A DNA stretch of 64,000 nt. Source: Paraburkholderia solitsugae (lineage in GTDB: Bacteria; Pseudomonadota; Gammaproteobacteria; Burkholderiales; Burkholderiaceae). The notes under the pieces were generated by a model. That model was not told the origin of the DNA. It was given only the letters and a program-made list of their open reading frames with translations, and searched no databases. Shown here piece by piece: positions 50,524-59,654 of this stretch; position 1 is the stretch's first letter; the number at the start of each line of letters is the position of its first letter. The stretch covers positions 1 through 64,000 of the forward strand of contig NZ_WOEY01000122.1 of the NCBI RefSeq assembly GCF_013177695.1. The letters are read 5' to 3'. The position numbers were made by a program, and so were the translations under genes.

Positions 50524-51885
50524 ATGGCGACGATCAGAACGGTTGATGTTCAGGACTTCATCAACTCGCACAAGCTCTCGACGTATCAGCTTCTGATCGT
50601 CGCGCTGTGTTTTCTGACGGTCGCGTTCGATGGTTTCGATACGGCGACAGCTGGATTTATCGCGCCTGCCATCAGGAAGCAATGGGCATTGAGCGCGCTT
50701 CAGTTGGCGCCAGTGTTCGGCGGCGGCCTCTTCGGTCTGATGATAGGCGCGCTCCTCTTCGGTCCGCTTGCCGACAGATTTGGGCGCAAGCCCATACTCT
50801 GCCTTTCAGTGGCGTTTTTCGGCGCCATGTGCCTGTGGTCCGCCTACGCGACTTCTCTGCGCGAACTCATACTATTGCGATTCCTGACCGGCCTGGGTCT
50901 CGGCGGAGCCATGCCTACGGCCATTACGATGACATCCGAATTCGGTCCCGAGAAACAGCGCTCGCTATTGGTGACGAGCATGTTCTGCGGCTTCACGTTA
51001 GGCGGGGCATTGGGGGGCGTGGTCGCCTCGCAGCTCATTCCGCTGTATGGCTGGCAGGGCGTGCTGCTATTCGGTGGGGCAATGCCGTTGATGCTGCTGC
51101 CGGTTCTGGTATGGCTTCTGCCCGAGTCTGTCCGGTACCTGGCGCTGTCCGGCCGGATGCAAGCGCAGGTGGCTCGCACGCTCCGGCGCATCGCGCCGCA
51201 GGAGACGCTCGACCATACGACGTTTACTGTCCCCGAGAACAAGGTCAAGGGCTCTCCGGTCCGCAACCTTTTCAGCAAGGGCGTGATCGTCGGCACCGTC
51301 TGCCTCTGGCTCACCTTCTTCATGAGTCTGCTGGTGTATTACCTGCTCACCAGCTGGCTACCGACGGTCATTAACAACACAGGCGTTCCTCTGAGTATGA
51401 CTGCACTGATCGCCGCGGCGCTGCCCTTGGGCAGCACGGTCGGCGCCGTGCTGATCGGCCGCCTGATGGACAAGCACAGTCCCTGTCTGGTTCTCGCAAG
51501 TTCCTACCTTATTGCCGCGGTGTTCATCCTGCTCATCGGCATCGCTTCGTCGTTGCCGGTGCTGGTGATCGCGGTCTTTGGGGCTGGTCTTGGGACCGGC
51601 GGCTCGCAGACTGGCGTCAATGCACATGCGGCGGCCTACTATCCAACCTCCAGCCGCGCCTCCGGCGTGAGTTGGGCGCTAGGCATTGGCCGGGTGGGTT
51701 CGATCGTGGGCTCGATGGTCGGCGGAGTGCTGCTAGCCATGCATCTTGGCCTGCCCATCATGTTCATGCTGGTAGCGGTTCCCGCTATCGTCGCTGCACT
51801 CAGCATGTTTGGCATGGGACGCTTTGAGGCCACGCTCAAGGCGTCTGAAGGTGCTCGAACGCTTCTTGGTTCCGTCAAGCTTTAG
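50524..51885 (+). CDS. MFS transporter, aromatic acid:H+ symporter (AAHS) family
   Basis: A 453-residue carrier with 12 membrane helices. The AAHS marks are present: an Asp-rich first helix (LTVAFDGFDTATAGFIAPAI) and the loop GPLADRFGRKPILCLSVAFF. Family members such as PcaK and BenK import aromatic acids by proton symport. It lies 141 bases after the extradiol dioxygenase gene in the same direction, so the pair may form a small catabolic operon. The C-terminus has a short extension. Confidence 0.88.
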   Translation: MATIRTVDVQDFINSHKLSTYQLLIVALCFLTVAFDGFDTATAGFIAPAIRKQWALSALQLAPVFGGGLFGLMIGALLFGPLADRFGRKPILCLSVAFFGAMCLWSAYATSLRELILLRFLTGLGLGGAMPTAITMTSEFGPEKQRSLLVTSMFCGFTLGGALGGVVASQLIPLYGWQGVLLFGGAMPLMLLPVLVWLLPESVRYLALSGRMQAQVARTLRRIAPQETLDHTTFTVPENKVKGSPVRNLFSKGVIVGTVCLWLTFFMSLLVYYLLTSWLPTVINNTGVPLSMTALIAAALPLGSTVGAVLIGRLMDKHSPCLVLASSYLIAAVFILLIGIASSLPVLVIAVFGAGLGTGGSQTGVNAHAAAYYPTSSRASGVSWALGIGRVGSIVGSMVGGVLLAMHLGLPIMFMLVAVPAIVAALSMFGMGRFEATLKASEGARTLLGSVKL

Positions 51886-51980
51886 GAGACCGTCGCGCTA
51901 CCGTCCTATTTAAATATTCAAGGCACTTCGACGGGCGTTGATCCTTGACGCGCAGTACCCCCGGTGCGAATGAAAGCGGT

Positions 51981-52751
51981 TTACGCGGGTTTGTCGGATC
52001 GATCGGGCGTGCTCGTGCTCCATAGCACTTCGAACAGACTGCACTCGAACGCAAAGAACTCCGCGCTTTGAATGGACAGCGCGTAGTGCTCGGCCCGCGA
52101 TGAAACGAAGGCCACGGTGTCGTCGTAGAGATAGGTCGTGATACCCACTTCGAAATCGGCGGGCGCGAAGCGGAGTTCACGGAGATCGCGCTTCGACGAT
52201 CGCCACAGATCGCGCGTATCGCCGGGGCCTGAGCGGATCACGCGCAGATTGATACCCGCACGGATGCGTCGCACCGCGACGTCCCTGATGGCCTCAAAAC
52301 CCGGCGTCTGAAACAGCTCGCTGTTAGACATCACCGCGCGCAACTCTTTACTCTGACATTCGAGCGTTTCGTTGAGCACAGTCTTGATCCCTTCGATACC
52401 CGGGAAATAGCGCACCCGCGGTTTTCCACCCGCTGAGTTGTGAATTGAGCGCAGCCGCGGGAGCACTTCCTGAACGAGCTGACGCTGCGCCTCGATACGC
52501 CTGAGCAGCGCGATCGGATCCTGCGGAATCACATAGCTGCGCGCGCCTTTCTGCACGGTCGCGACGAGTCCGTCGGCGAGCAGCCGGTCGAGCACTTCGT
52601 ATGCGTTGGTGCGGCCGATGCCCGCCTTCTGGGAGATCGAAGCGACGGTGGCCTCGCCGAGTTCGAGCGAGGCCAGATAGAAGTCGGCCTTGTTTCCGTC
52701 GATGCCGGCGGCCTGGAGCATCTCAACAAGGTTCATGTTCGCCAACCTCAT
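51981..52751 (-). CDS. TrmB-type transcriptional regulator
   Basis: A 256-residue regulator with an N-terminal winged helix of the TrmB kind (AGIDGNKADFYLASLELGEA, then GIGRTNAYEVLDRLLADGLV), a short coiled coil and a C-terminal phospholipase-D-like sensor region. The DNA repeats GGCGAACATGA at the start, so ATG 52751 or ATG 52736 could be used. It is divergent from the CMD/isochorismatase/YtcJ genes and probably controls them. TrmB proteins are classic in archaea but also occur in Burkholderia. Confidence 0.78.
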   Translation of the reverse strand: MRLANMNLVEMLQAAGIDGNKADFYLASLELGEATVASISQKAGIGRTNAYEVLDRLLADGLVATVQKGARSYVIPQDPIALLRRIEAQRQLVQEVLPRLRSIHNSAGGKPRVRYFPGIEGIKTVLNETLECQSKELRAVMSNSELFQTPGFEAIRDVAVRRIRAGINLRVIRSGPGDTRDLWRSSKRDLRELRFAPADFEVGITTYLYDDTVAFVSSRAEHYALSIQSAEFFAFECSLFEVLWSTSTPDRSDKPA

Positions 52752-53032
52752 GTTCGCCCACCGTTAGGCAGGGGTGATGGTCGTTACATGCCGATTCGTT
52801 CGCTTGAATAGTACACACAAAGTCCATAATAATCAAATAGATAACGAATTTATTGCAAGATCTGAGCGTATTTCAAGGACGCGCTTCACGGCCGCGACTA
52901 GCATTCATCTCAGTCAATTCGTTGACGCCCGGAGCCGATGAATCACATCGATCCGAAGCGAGGCAAACCGTGGGCCGGTTGAGTGGCCCGCTCGTGCGCC
53001 TACTCCCCATGTATCCCTATTGGAGTCATCTC

Positions 53033-53374
53033 ATGATTGAGTGGAAAGAAACGATTCAGGACATCAATGTTCGCCTCAAGGAACTGTCCACACGCACGCC
53101 GGACACCCTTCGCGGTTTTGGCCTCATCGCTGGTGCGGGCGCCAACACGAACCATCTCGGCGCGAAGACGCGTGAGCTCATCGCGCTGGCCGTCGCAGTC
53201 ACCACGCGCTGCGATGGTTGTATCGCCTTTCATTCGGCAGAGGCCGTCAAGCTCGGCGTGTCTGATGCGGAAATCGCAGAAGCGCTGGGTGTCGCCATCA
53301 ACCTGAACACCGGCGCTGCCATCACGTACAGCACGCACGTGCTGGATGCCATCGACAAACTGAAGCAAGCCTGA
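53033..53374 (+). CDS. Carboxymuconolactone decarboxylase (AhpD-like) family protein
   Basis: A 113-residue all-helical protein with the redox and proton-relay motif Cys60-x2-Cys63-x3-His67 in VTTRCDGCIAFHSAE, as in AhpD-like CMD proteins. These reduce peroxiredoxin partners or act in stress defence rather than decarboxylate. I start it at ATG 53033 (TTGGAG upstream); a longer frame begins at 52853 without support. It leads a rightward row with the isochorismatase-like hydrolase, XapX and the YtcJ amidohydrolase. Confidence 0.85.
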   Translation: MIEWKETIQDINVRLKELSTRTPDTLRGFGLIAGAGANTNHLGAKTRELIALAVAVTTRCDGCIAFHSAEAVKLGVSDAEIAEALGVAINLNTGAAITYSTHVLDAIDKLKQA

Positions 53375-53403
53375 TCACCCAACCACACTGAAAGGAACCC
53401 ATC

Positions 53404-54090
53404 ATGAGCAACCCCAAGCTTGTAGTACTGACGCCGCAAAACTCCCAGCTGCTTTTCATCGACCAACAACCGCAGATGGCATTCGGCGTCCAATCCATTG
53501 ATCGGCAGGTGCTGAAGAACAATGTGGTAGGTCTCGCCAAGGCAGCGAAGCTATTCGGCATTCCCACCACCATTACGTCGGTCGAATCGCAAAGCTTCTC
53601 GGGCTTTACCTACCCCGAACTGCTCGACGTGTTTCCCGGTCAGCCGGTGCTCGAACGCACGTCGATGAACTCCTGGGACGACCAGAAGGTTCGTGACGCG
53701 CTGGCCGCGAATGGACGCAAGAAGATCGTGGTTTCCGGCCTGTGGACAGAGGTTTGCAACAACACCTTTGCACTCAGCGCGATGCTGGAAGGCGACTACG
53801 AGATCTACATGGTTGAAGACGCCTCGGGCGGCACGTCGAAGGACGGGCATGACTATGCGATGCAGCGCATGATCCAGGCCGGCGTCGTGCCCGTGACGTG
53901 GCAACAGGTGATGCTCGAATGGCAGCGTGACTGGGCGCGTCGCGACACGTACGACGCCGTCATGAACGTCGTCAGGGAACACTCTGGTGCATACGGCATG
54001 GGCGTGGACTACGCATACACGATGGTGCACAAGGCGCCGCAGCGCGCCAACGGTTCCCACGAGATCGTGCCCGCAGTTCCGGCCAGGTAA
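53404..54090 (+). CDS. Isochorismatase-like cysteine hydrolase (YcaC group)
   Basis: The product has 228 residues of the isochorismatase fold: NSQLLFIDQQPQMAF with the catalytic Asp20, ERTSMNSWDD, and the nucleophile Cys118 in VSGLWTEVCNNTFALSAMLE followed by the cis-peptide region. YcaC-type members act on small amides or esters of unknown nature. AAAGGAACCC before the ATG and a 29-base gap from the CMD gene indicate one operon. The C-terminal tail (about 180-228) is longer than in YcaC. Confidence 0.82.
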   Translation: MSNPKLVVLTPQNSQLLFIDQQPQMAFGVQSIDRQVLKNNVVGLAKAAKLFGIPTTITSVESQSFSGFTYPELLDVFPGQPVLERTSMNSWDDQKVRDALAANGRKKIVVSGLWTEVCNNTFALSAMLEGDYEIYMVEDASGGTSKDGHDYAMQRMIQAGVVPVTWQQVMLEWQRDWARRDTYDAVMNVVREHSGAYGMGVDYAYTMVHKAPQRANGSHEIVPAVPAR

Positions 54091-54165
54091 TCGGCCACCC
54101 ACTGTCTCAACTGATGTCATGATTCCGGCCGTACGGCAAGGCGCCGCCGGCCATCAGGAGTACAT

Positions 54166-54258
54166 ATGATATCCAGTTAAGACAGCCCCGATCTGATTCG
54201 GCCCGATGGCCACTTCACCGTGCTGGAGCCGCAACGACCGCAAGCGATCCCGTCTTGA
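54166..54258 (+). pseudogene. Ghost of a second YtcJ-type amidohydrolase 5' end
   Basis: From ATG 54166 (AGGAG just upstream) the frame reads MISS, stop, then in the same frame DSPDLIRPDGHFTVLEPQRP and a stop at 54258. This lines up with the N-terminus of the intact amidohydrolase downstream, TSAKTPDLILHNGRFTTLNR. It is therefore a leftover 5' end of a paralogous gene, with the rest deleted. Its ribosome site is retained. Confidence 0.5.
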
Positions 54259-54282
54259 GCAAGCTGCAAGAGAGATTAACCG

Positions 54283-54573
54283 ATGAAACTCTATCTGTTT
54301 TCACTAGGTGCCGGCGTTCTCGTCGGTGTCGTCTACCACCTGATTGGCGTACGGTCGCCGGCCCCGCCGCTCGTTGCGCTGGTCGGGCTGCTCGGCATTC
54401 TCGGTGGAGAGCAGCTTGTTCCCGTCAGCAAGCAATATGTCTCCGCCGCCATTCACGCAGCGATGTCGCGCGCATCGGACGAGGCGACCGCAGCATCCGG
54501 CACATTGCAGCACGGCATTTCCGGCGTCACGACTGCTCGCAAGATTACTGGCAACGAGGAGACCCGCTCATGA
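54283..54573 (+). CDS. XapX/DUF1427 small membrane protein
   Basis: A 96-residue protein with two membrane helices: YLFSLGAGVLVGVVYHLIGV and RSPAPPLVALVGLLGILGGE, the XapX signature, followed by a polar tail of about 45 residues. XapX proteins form small membrane modules often beside amidohydrolases; their function is unknown. The stop overlaps the start of the amidohydrolase gene (ATGA). Confidence 0.8.
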   Translation: MKLYLFSLGAGVLVGVVYHLIGVRSPAPPLVALVGLLGILGGEQLVPVSKQYVSAAIHAAMSRASDEATAASGTLQHGISGVTTARKITGNEETRS

Positions 54574-56462
54574 ACACTTCCGCAAAAACCCCCGACCTGA
54601 TTCTGCACAACGGCCGCTTCACGACGCTGAATCGTGCGAACCCGACAGCGAGCGCGATCGCCATCAAGGACGGGAAATTCACGGCCGTTGGCGACAATGC
54701 CGACGTCATGTCGTTGGCCGGTACGGCGACAAAGGTCATCGATCTGAAGGGACGATCCGTTCTGCCGGGGCTCATCGACAACCATACGCACGTCGTGCGT
54801 GGCGGCTTGAACTTCAATATGGAACTGCGGTGGGACGGTGTGCGGTCGCTGGCCGATGCGATGAACATGCTCAAGCGCCAGGTTGCGATTACGCCGCCAC
54901 CGCAATGGGTCCGCGTGGTGGGCGGCTTCACCGAACACCAGTTCGTCGAGAAGCGGCTGCCCACCATCGAGGAGTTGAATGCCGTCGCACCCGAGACGCC
55001 CGTCTTTATCCTGCATCTTTATGACCGGGCGTTGCTGAACGCCGCGGCACTGCGTGTGGTCGGCTACACGAAAGACACGCCGGCGCCTCCCGGCGGACAG
55101 ATCATGCGCGACGGCGACGGCAACCCGACGGGGCTGCTGCTCGCCAAACCGAATGCGTCGATTCTGTACGCAACGCTGGCGAAGGGGCCAAAGCTGCCGT
55201 TCGACTATCAGCTCAATTCGACGCGCCATTTCATGCGCGAGCTGAACCGGCTCGGCGTGACGGGTGTGATCGACGCGGGCGGCGGCTTCCAGAACTATCC
55301 GGAGGACTACCAGGTCATCGAAAAACTTTCCAGCGACGGACAGATGACGGTGCGTCTCGCGTACAACCTGTTCACGCAGAAGCCGAAGGCAGAGAAGCAG
55401 GACTTCCTGAACTGGACGAAGACATCGAAATACAAGCAGGGCGACGACTACTTCCGGCACAACGGTGCGGGCGAGATGCTGGTGTACTCCGCAGCGGATT
55501 TCGAGGACTTCCGCGAGCCGCGCCCGGACATGCCGCCGCAGATGGAACATGAACTGGAAGAGGTCGTGCGCGTGCTCGCCGAAAACCGCTGGCCATGGCG
55601 CATGCACGCAACCTATGACGAGACGATCAGCCGCGCGCTGGATGTCTTCGAGAAGGTCAACCGTGACATTCCGCTCGATGGCATCCACTGGTTCTTCGAC
55701 CATGCCGAGACGATCTCCGAACGATCGATGGACCGTATCGCGGCGCTCGGCGGAGGCGTAGCGGTGCAACACAGAATGGCCTACCAGGGCGAGTATTTCG
55801 TCGAACGCTACGGCGCGGCAGCGGCCGAGGCGACACCGCCCATCGCGCGGATGCTCGAGAAGAACGTACGAACGTCGGCGGGCACGGACGCGACGCGCGT
55901 CGCATCGTACAACCCGTGGGTATCGCTTGCGTGGCTCGTGACGGGCAAGACGGTCGGCGGTCTGAGCCTCTATCCGCAGCGTAATCGCCTGGACCGCGAT
56001 ACGGCGCTGCGGATGTGGACCGAGAAGGTCACCTGGTTCTCCAACGAAGAAGGCAAGAAAGGTCAGATCGTCGTGGGCCAGCTCGCGGACCTGATCGTTC
56101 CCGACCGCGACTTCTTCGCTTGCCCTGAGGACGAGATCGCGCACACGGTGTCGGATCTGACGATTGTCGGCGGCCGCGTTGTGTATGGCAGCGCGGCGTT
56201 CGCTCATCTCGACGACAGCGCTCCACCTCCGGCAATGCCCGAATGGTCACCCGTGCGCCGCTTTGGCGGGTTCGCGGCGTGGAAGGACTCGAAGGGCGAA
56301 GGCGAGGCGTCGTTGCAGCAGATGGCGGCGTTATCGTGCGGCTGCTCGAATGGGTGTGCCGTGCATGGCCACGACCATGCGCGCGCCTGGTCGAACAACG
56401 CGCCGGCGTCCGATTTGCGCTCGTTCTGGGGCGCGCTCGGCTGCGCCTGCTGGGCGGTCTGA
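54570..56462 (+). CDS. YtcJ-type amidohydrolase with Cys/His-rich tail
   Basis: A 630-residue metal-dependent hydrolase. SVLPGLIDNHTHVVRGG is the metal-binding HxH strand, and other barrel marks are DGIHWFFDHAE, TSAGTDATRVASYNPW and the closing GQLADLIVPDRDFFACPEDE. The YtcJ branch acts on N-substituted amides, typically of unknown identity. The last 45 residues are unusual: LSCGCSNGCAVHGHDHARAW and further LGCACWAV give six cysteines and several histidines, a possible extra metal site. It starts in the XapX stop codon; no signal peptide is seen. Confidence 0.85.
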   Translation: MNTSAKTPDLILHNGRFTTLNRANPTASAIAIKDGKFTAVGDNADVMSLAGTATKVIDLKGRSVLPGLIDNHTHVVRGGLNFNMELRWDGVRSLADAMNMLKRQVAITPPPQWVRVVGGFTEHQFVEKRLPTIEELNAVAPETPVFILHLYDRALLNAAALRVVGYTKDTPAPPGGQIMRDGDGNPTGLLLAKPNASILYATLAKGPKLPFDYQLNSTRHFMRELNRLGVTGVIDAGGGFQNYPEDYQVIEKLSSDGQMTVRLAYNLFTQKPKAEKQDFLNWTKTSKYKQGDDYFRHNGAGEMLVYSAADFEDFREPRPDMPPQMEHELEEVVRVLAENRWPWRMHATYDETISRALDVFEKVNRDIPLDGIHWFFDHAETISERSMDRIAALGGGVAVQHRMAYQGEYFVERYGAAAAEATPPIARMLEKNVRTSAGTDATRVASYNPWVSLAWLVTGKTVGGLSLYPQRNRLDRDTALRMWTEKVTWFSNEEGKKGQIVVGQLADLIVPDRDFFACPEDEIAHTVSDLTIVGGRVVYGSAAFAHLDDSAPPPAMPEWSPVRRFGGFAAWKDSKGEGEASLQQMAALSCGCSNGCAVHGHDHARAWSNNAPASDLRSFWGALGCACWAV

Positions 56463-56463
56463 C

Positions 56464-56610
56464 ATGGGTACAGACGCCCAAAGGAATCCGCACTGGATCG
56501 CTGCGTTGCTCGCGCAGCGCCGGCTGCCGCTGGTGGCACGCACGGCGCTCGTCATGGCGACATGCCTTGCCGGCATCAAGCAATCCTCCGGCCGTGCCGG
56601 TGTTCAGTAA
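56464..56610 (+). pseudogene. Truncated DoxX-like gene
   Basis: Right after the amidohydrolase stop, ATG 56464 opens 48 residues: NPHWIAALLAQRRLPLVART, then ALVMATCLAGIKQSSG and stop. This is the first helix of a DoxX-type membrane protein, which often accompanies YtcJ and XapX genes; a complete one has about 130 residues and four helices. The remainder is absent, and the next gene begins 24 bases later, so a deletion is likely. It could instead be a tiny one-helix protein. Confidence 0.45.
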
Positions 56611-56633
56611 AACCTCAAAGGGCTTTCAATATC

Positions 56634-57551
56634 ATGCGTAATCTTCGTTCCCTAGCAGCGACAGCGCTTGCCATCATCTGTCTCGCTGCATCGTCAGTCG
56701 CGTCGGCTACACCACCGAAAATTCCACAGCCCGTTGCGGAGCCGCAGCTCGCCGTGGGGCCGCAATACGACACCACCCATGTCTATGTAGCGCCTGAAGA
56801 CTTCGACAAATTCACCGATAGTCTTGTCGCAACCTTCGGCGGCCACAAGTCGCAACAGGGCGTCTTTCAGGTGCCCCCCACGTCGAGCAAGACGATGTCG
56901 CAACTCGTTTTCACGCCGGTCGGCACGGTGTCGGTGTTCGGCTTCAAGACGCCTGTTCCGTATCCGTTCGGTAACGAGCGCACGGGATATCTCGTGACCG
57001 ACATCGACACGGCCGTCAAGTCGTCCAGGCGGCACCACGCCGACGTCACGGTGGCGACGTTCCCCGATCCGATCGGACGTGACGTGATCGTCTCCTGGCC
57101 GGGCGGCGTCAACATGCAGTTGTACTGGCACAACCGGGCGCCGAACTATGATTCTTTGCAGGCGGTGCCTGAGAACCGGGTCTACGTTTCGCCGGAGTGC
57201 GCCAATCTATTGATTCGCAACTTCGTGGCTTTTTCGCATGGCAAAGTTGTGTCCGATGATCACAACGCGCCTGGCGTCGAAATTGGCCGGCCGGGAGATA
57301 CGTACCGGCGTGTGCGGATCGAGTCGGGATTCGGCAGGATGACGGTGCTGGTGACGGACGGCCAGTTGCCATGGCCGTTCGGCCGGGAGATGACGGGCTA
57401 TGAAGTGACGAATCTCTCTGACACGCTGCAGAAGGCGAAAGCGGCAGGCGTCACGGTGCTGGTCCCGCCGTTCACTTCGGATCGGCGCGAAGCCGCGCTC
57501 GTGCAGTTCCCGGGTGGATATATCGCCGAGATTCATGCGGTTGCGCAGTAG
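56634..57551 (+). CDS. Exported VOC (glyoxalase-fold) protein
   Basis: A 305-residue protein with a signal peptide (RNLRSLAATALAIICLAASS, cleavage after ASA) and two VOC modules, DTTHVYVAPEDFDKFTDSLV and VYVSPECANLLIRNFVAFSH being the equivalent first strands and helices. Typical metal residues are hard to place. Export to the periplasm is unusual for VOC proteins. It is the last gene of the row starting at 53033. Binding of a small molecule is as likely as catalysis. Confidence 0.75.
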   Translation: MRNLRSLAATALAIICLAASSVASATPPKIPQPVAEPQLAVGPQYDTTHVYVAPEDFDKFTDSLVATFGGHKSQQGVFQVPPTSSKTMSQLVFTPVGTVSVFGFKTPVPYPFGNERTGYLVTDIDTAVKSSRRHHADVTVATFPDPIGRDVIVSWPGGVNMQLYWHNRAPNYDSLQAVPENRVYVSPECANLLIRNFVAFSHGKVVSDDHNAPGVEIGRPGDTYRRVRIESGFGRMTVLVTDGQLPWPFGREMTGYEVTNLSDTLQKAKAAGVTVLVPPFTSDRREAALVQFPGGYIAEIHAVAQ

Positions 57552-57624
57552 ACGCGGGACGCCGGGGTGATGCGCCATGACGGTCGCGAGGCCGCCCGGT
57601 GTCATTCCCCGGCACGGGAAGCGG

Positions 57625-59385
57625 TCAAACCTTGCAACCCATCGCGACAGACGGCTTATGGCTGGCAAGAAAGCGGTGAATCTCCGCGACCACGGCGGCC
57701 CCCTCCCCCACGGCCCCTGCAACGCGCTTGGTCGAACCCGATCGAACATCGCCAATTGCAAACACACCGTCGACACTGGTATGCAATGGGAGCATGGACC
57801 GGGTGGCGCCCGTTTCGAGGTCCGTACCGGTCAACACAAATCCTTTCGGATCCAAGGACACACTGCACGTGCGCAACCAGTTCGTGTTGGGGTCGGCACC
57901 GATAAAAAGAAACACGTGATGCGTCGTCAAGCGTTCGAGACCACCATCGCGTCGCCGATAGTAGACAGAATCTAGCCGTTCATCGCCTTCGAAGGCTGTG
58001 ATCTCAGCGCCTGTATGGATCGTCACGTTCGGCAACGAGGCAATACGCTCGATCAGGTAATGCGACATGCTGTGCTCGACGCCCTCGCCCCTGACGAGAA
58101 CATGAACGTGGGCAGCATGCGAAGCCAGAAACACCACGGCCTGCCCAGCTGAATTTCCACCGCCGACCAGCAGCACCGGTTCGCCGCGGCAAAGACGGGC
58201 CTCGATCGACGTCGCCCAGTAGTAGACACCGTGACCTTCGAAGCCCGCAAGTCCGCTCGCGGCCGGACGCCGATACTCCGCGCCGCTCGCGATGACCACC
58301 GTTCGTGCCGCAATGCGCCGCGAACTGGCAAGCTCGACCTCGAGCGGGTATGCGCTGCAATGCAAGGCCTTCACTTCGACCGGAATCGCGATGTGCGCAC
58401 CGAATTTCTGCGCCTGGTTAAATGCCCTGCCGGCTAGCGCTTGCCCCGATATACCGGTCGGAAAGCCCAGATAGTTTTCGATGCGCGCACTCGTGCCGGC
58501 CTGGCCGCCCGGCGCTTGGCAATCGAAGACGGCCACTGACAAGCCTTCGGATGCCGCATAGACGGCTGCCGCCAGGCCGGCAGGCCCGGCGCCGACGATC
58601 GCGACGTCGTAGAGATGCCCGGGATCGAATTCCGGCACGAGTCCCAGACACGAGGCGAGCTGCCCCTCGTCCGGATTGCGCAGCACGGTGCCATCCGGGC
58701 AGACGACGAGCGGCATGTCATCGCGCCCGGGCGTCATGCGCTCGAGCAATACGATGGCATCGGCACCGCCTTCGTCAAGCGTCATATGCGGGAAAGCATT
58801 GCGTTGCAGGAAATGTTGCAGCGCGAGGAGCCGCTCGTTGTCGGGCGGGCCAACGAGCACCGCCCCTTGGCCGCGCTCGATTGCAGCGACGCGCCTCAGA
58901 ATCAGCGCGCGCATGATCCTTTCGCCGAGCTCTGCCTCGCCAATCATCAACGCACGCAGCTTATCCGGCGAAATCACGAACGCATTGACGTCTTCAATAA
59001 CCTCAGCATCGACGAGCCCGGGCTTGCCTGAAAGCATGCCAACGTCGGACGTGAATTCACCCCGCTTTGCCTGAGAGCGCAGCAAACGTCGATGGCCGAG
59101 TCCGTCGCGTGCGGTGTATCGAATCGTGCCTGACAACAGGACGAACATGCCTGGACTCATGCCACCCGCGCGATAGAGAAATTCGCCGACGGCGTAGCTG
59201 CACATCGCACCAAATCGCTTTATCCGATCGATCTCAGGGTCCGTCAGTACCGGAAATATCTGATCCCAGCGTGAGGTGCTATATCGAGTCTGCGCATCTG
59301 CCAAGGCAGAACGATCGGCGCCGTTAGTATCGGCTTCTGCCTGGTTCTCCTGCCCGCCCGGTGGCGAAGCTGCGTCGCTGTTCAT
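57625..59385 (-). CDS. Cyclic nucleotide-binding domain fused to a thioredoxin-reductase-like FAD oxidoreductase
   Basis: A 586-residue fusion. Residues 1-170 form a CRP-like cNMP-binding domain (FLYRAGGMSPGMFVLLSGTI, SDVGMLSGKPGLVDA), 170-280 a linker with a glutaredoxin/thioredoxin-like look (LVVCPDGTVLRNPDE), and the rest a thioredoxin-reductase-type flavoprotein: FAD motif VAIVGAGPAGLAAAVYAASE, NADP motif LLVGGGNSAGQAVVFLASHA and the end VDGVFAIGDVRSGSTKRVAG. The CxxC active site of true thioredoxin reductase is missing (YYWATSIEARLCRGE has one Cys), so another acceptor must be used. Start at 59385 is backed by GAGAGG. Confidence 0.82.
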   Translation of the reverse strand: MNSDAASPPGGQENQAEADTNGADRSALADAQTRYSTSRWDQIFPVLTDPEIDRIKRFGAMCSYAVGEFLYRAGGMSPGMFVLLSGTIRYTARDGLGHRRLLRSQAKRGEFTSDVGMLSGKPGLVDAEVIEDVNAFVISPDKLRALMIGEAELGERIMRALILRRVAAIERGQGAVLVGPPDNERLLALQHFLQRNAFPHMTLDEGGADAIVLLERMTPGRDDMPLVVCPDGTVLRNPDEGQLASCLGLVPEFDPGHLYDVAIVGAGPAGLAAAVYAASEGLSVAVFDCQAPGGQAGTSARIENYLGFPTGISGQALAGRAFNQAQKFGAHIAIPVEVKALHCSAYPLEVELASSRRIAARTVVIASGAEYRRPAASGLAGFEGHGVYYWATSIEARLCRGEPVLLVGGGNSAGQAVVFLASHAAHVHVLVRGEGVEHSMSHYLIERIASLPNVTIHTGAEITAFEGDERLDSVYYRRRDGGLERLTTHHVFLFIGADPNTNWLRTCSVSLDPKGFVLTGTDLETGATRSMLPLHTSVDGVFAIGDVRSGSTKRVAGAVGEGAAVVAEIHRFLASHKPSVAMGCKV

Positions 59386-59654
59386 CGTGAACCTCTCAGC
59401 AAGGCGATCTTTTTGGATAACCCACGTAGTCAATGCCGTCCAGTAATACAAGATAGTTCAGATTTCGGTGAATGAGTTATATCGCACCGAGCAACGCCTC
59501 GACGCAAGGGACGAGGCTTTCATCGTCCCTTGCATCGCAAAGCGCATCCTGAGATCAGGGTAAACATCCATGACGACATGAAGTGCTTTTAAATAGTTGG
59601 CGTACGGAGTATATTCGCCGCCAAGGTGATCAAGACTGATTGGAGGAAGACATC

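Noticed and set aside
54453..56207. 584-codon minus-strand frame opposite the YtcJ amidohydrolase
   Set aside because: Mirror-strand artefact of a well-supported hydrolase gene; no start signal and an Arg/Val/His-rich composition.
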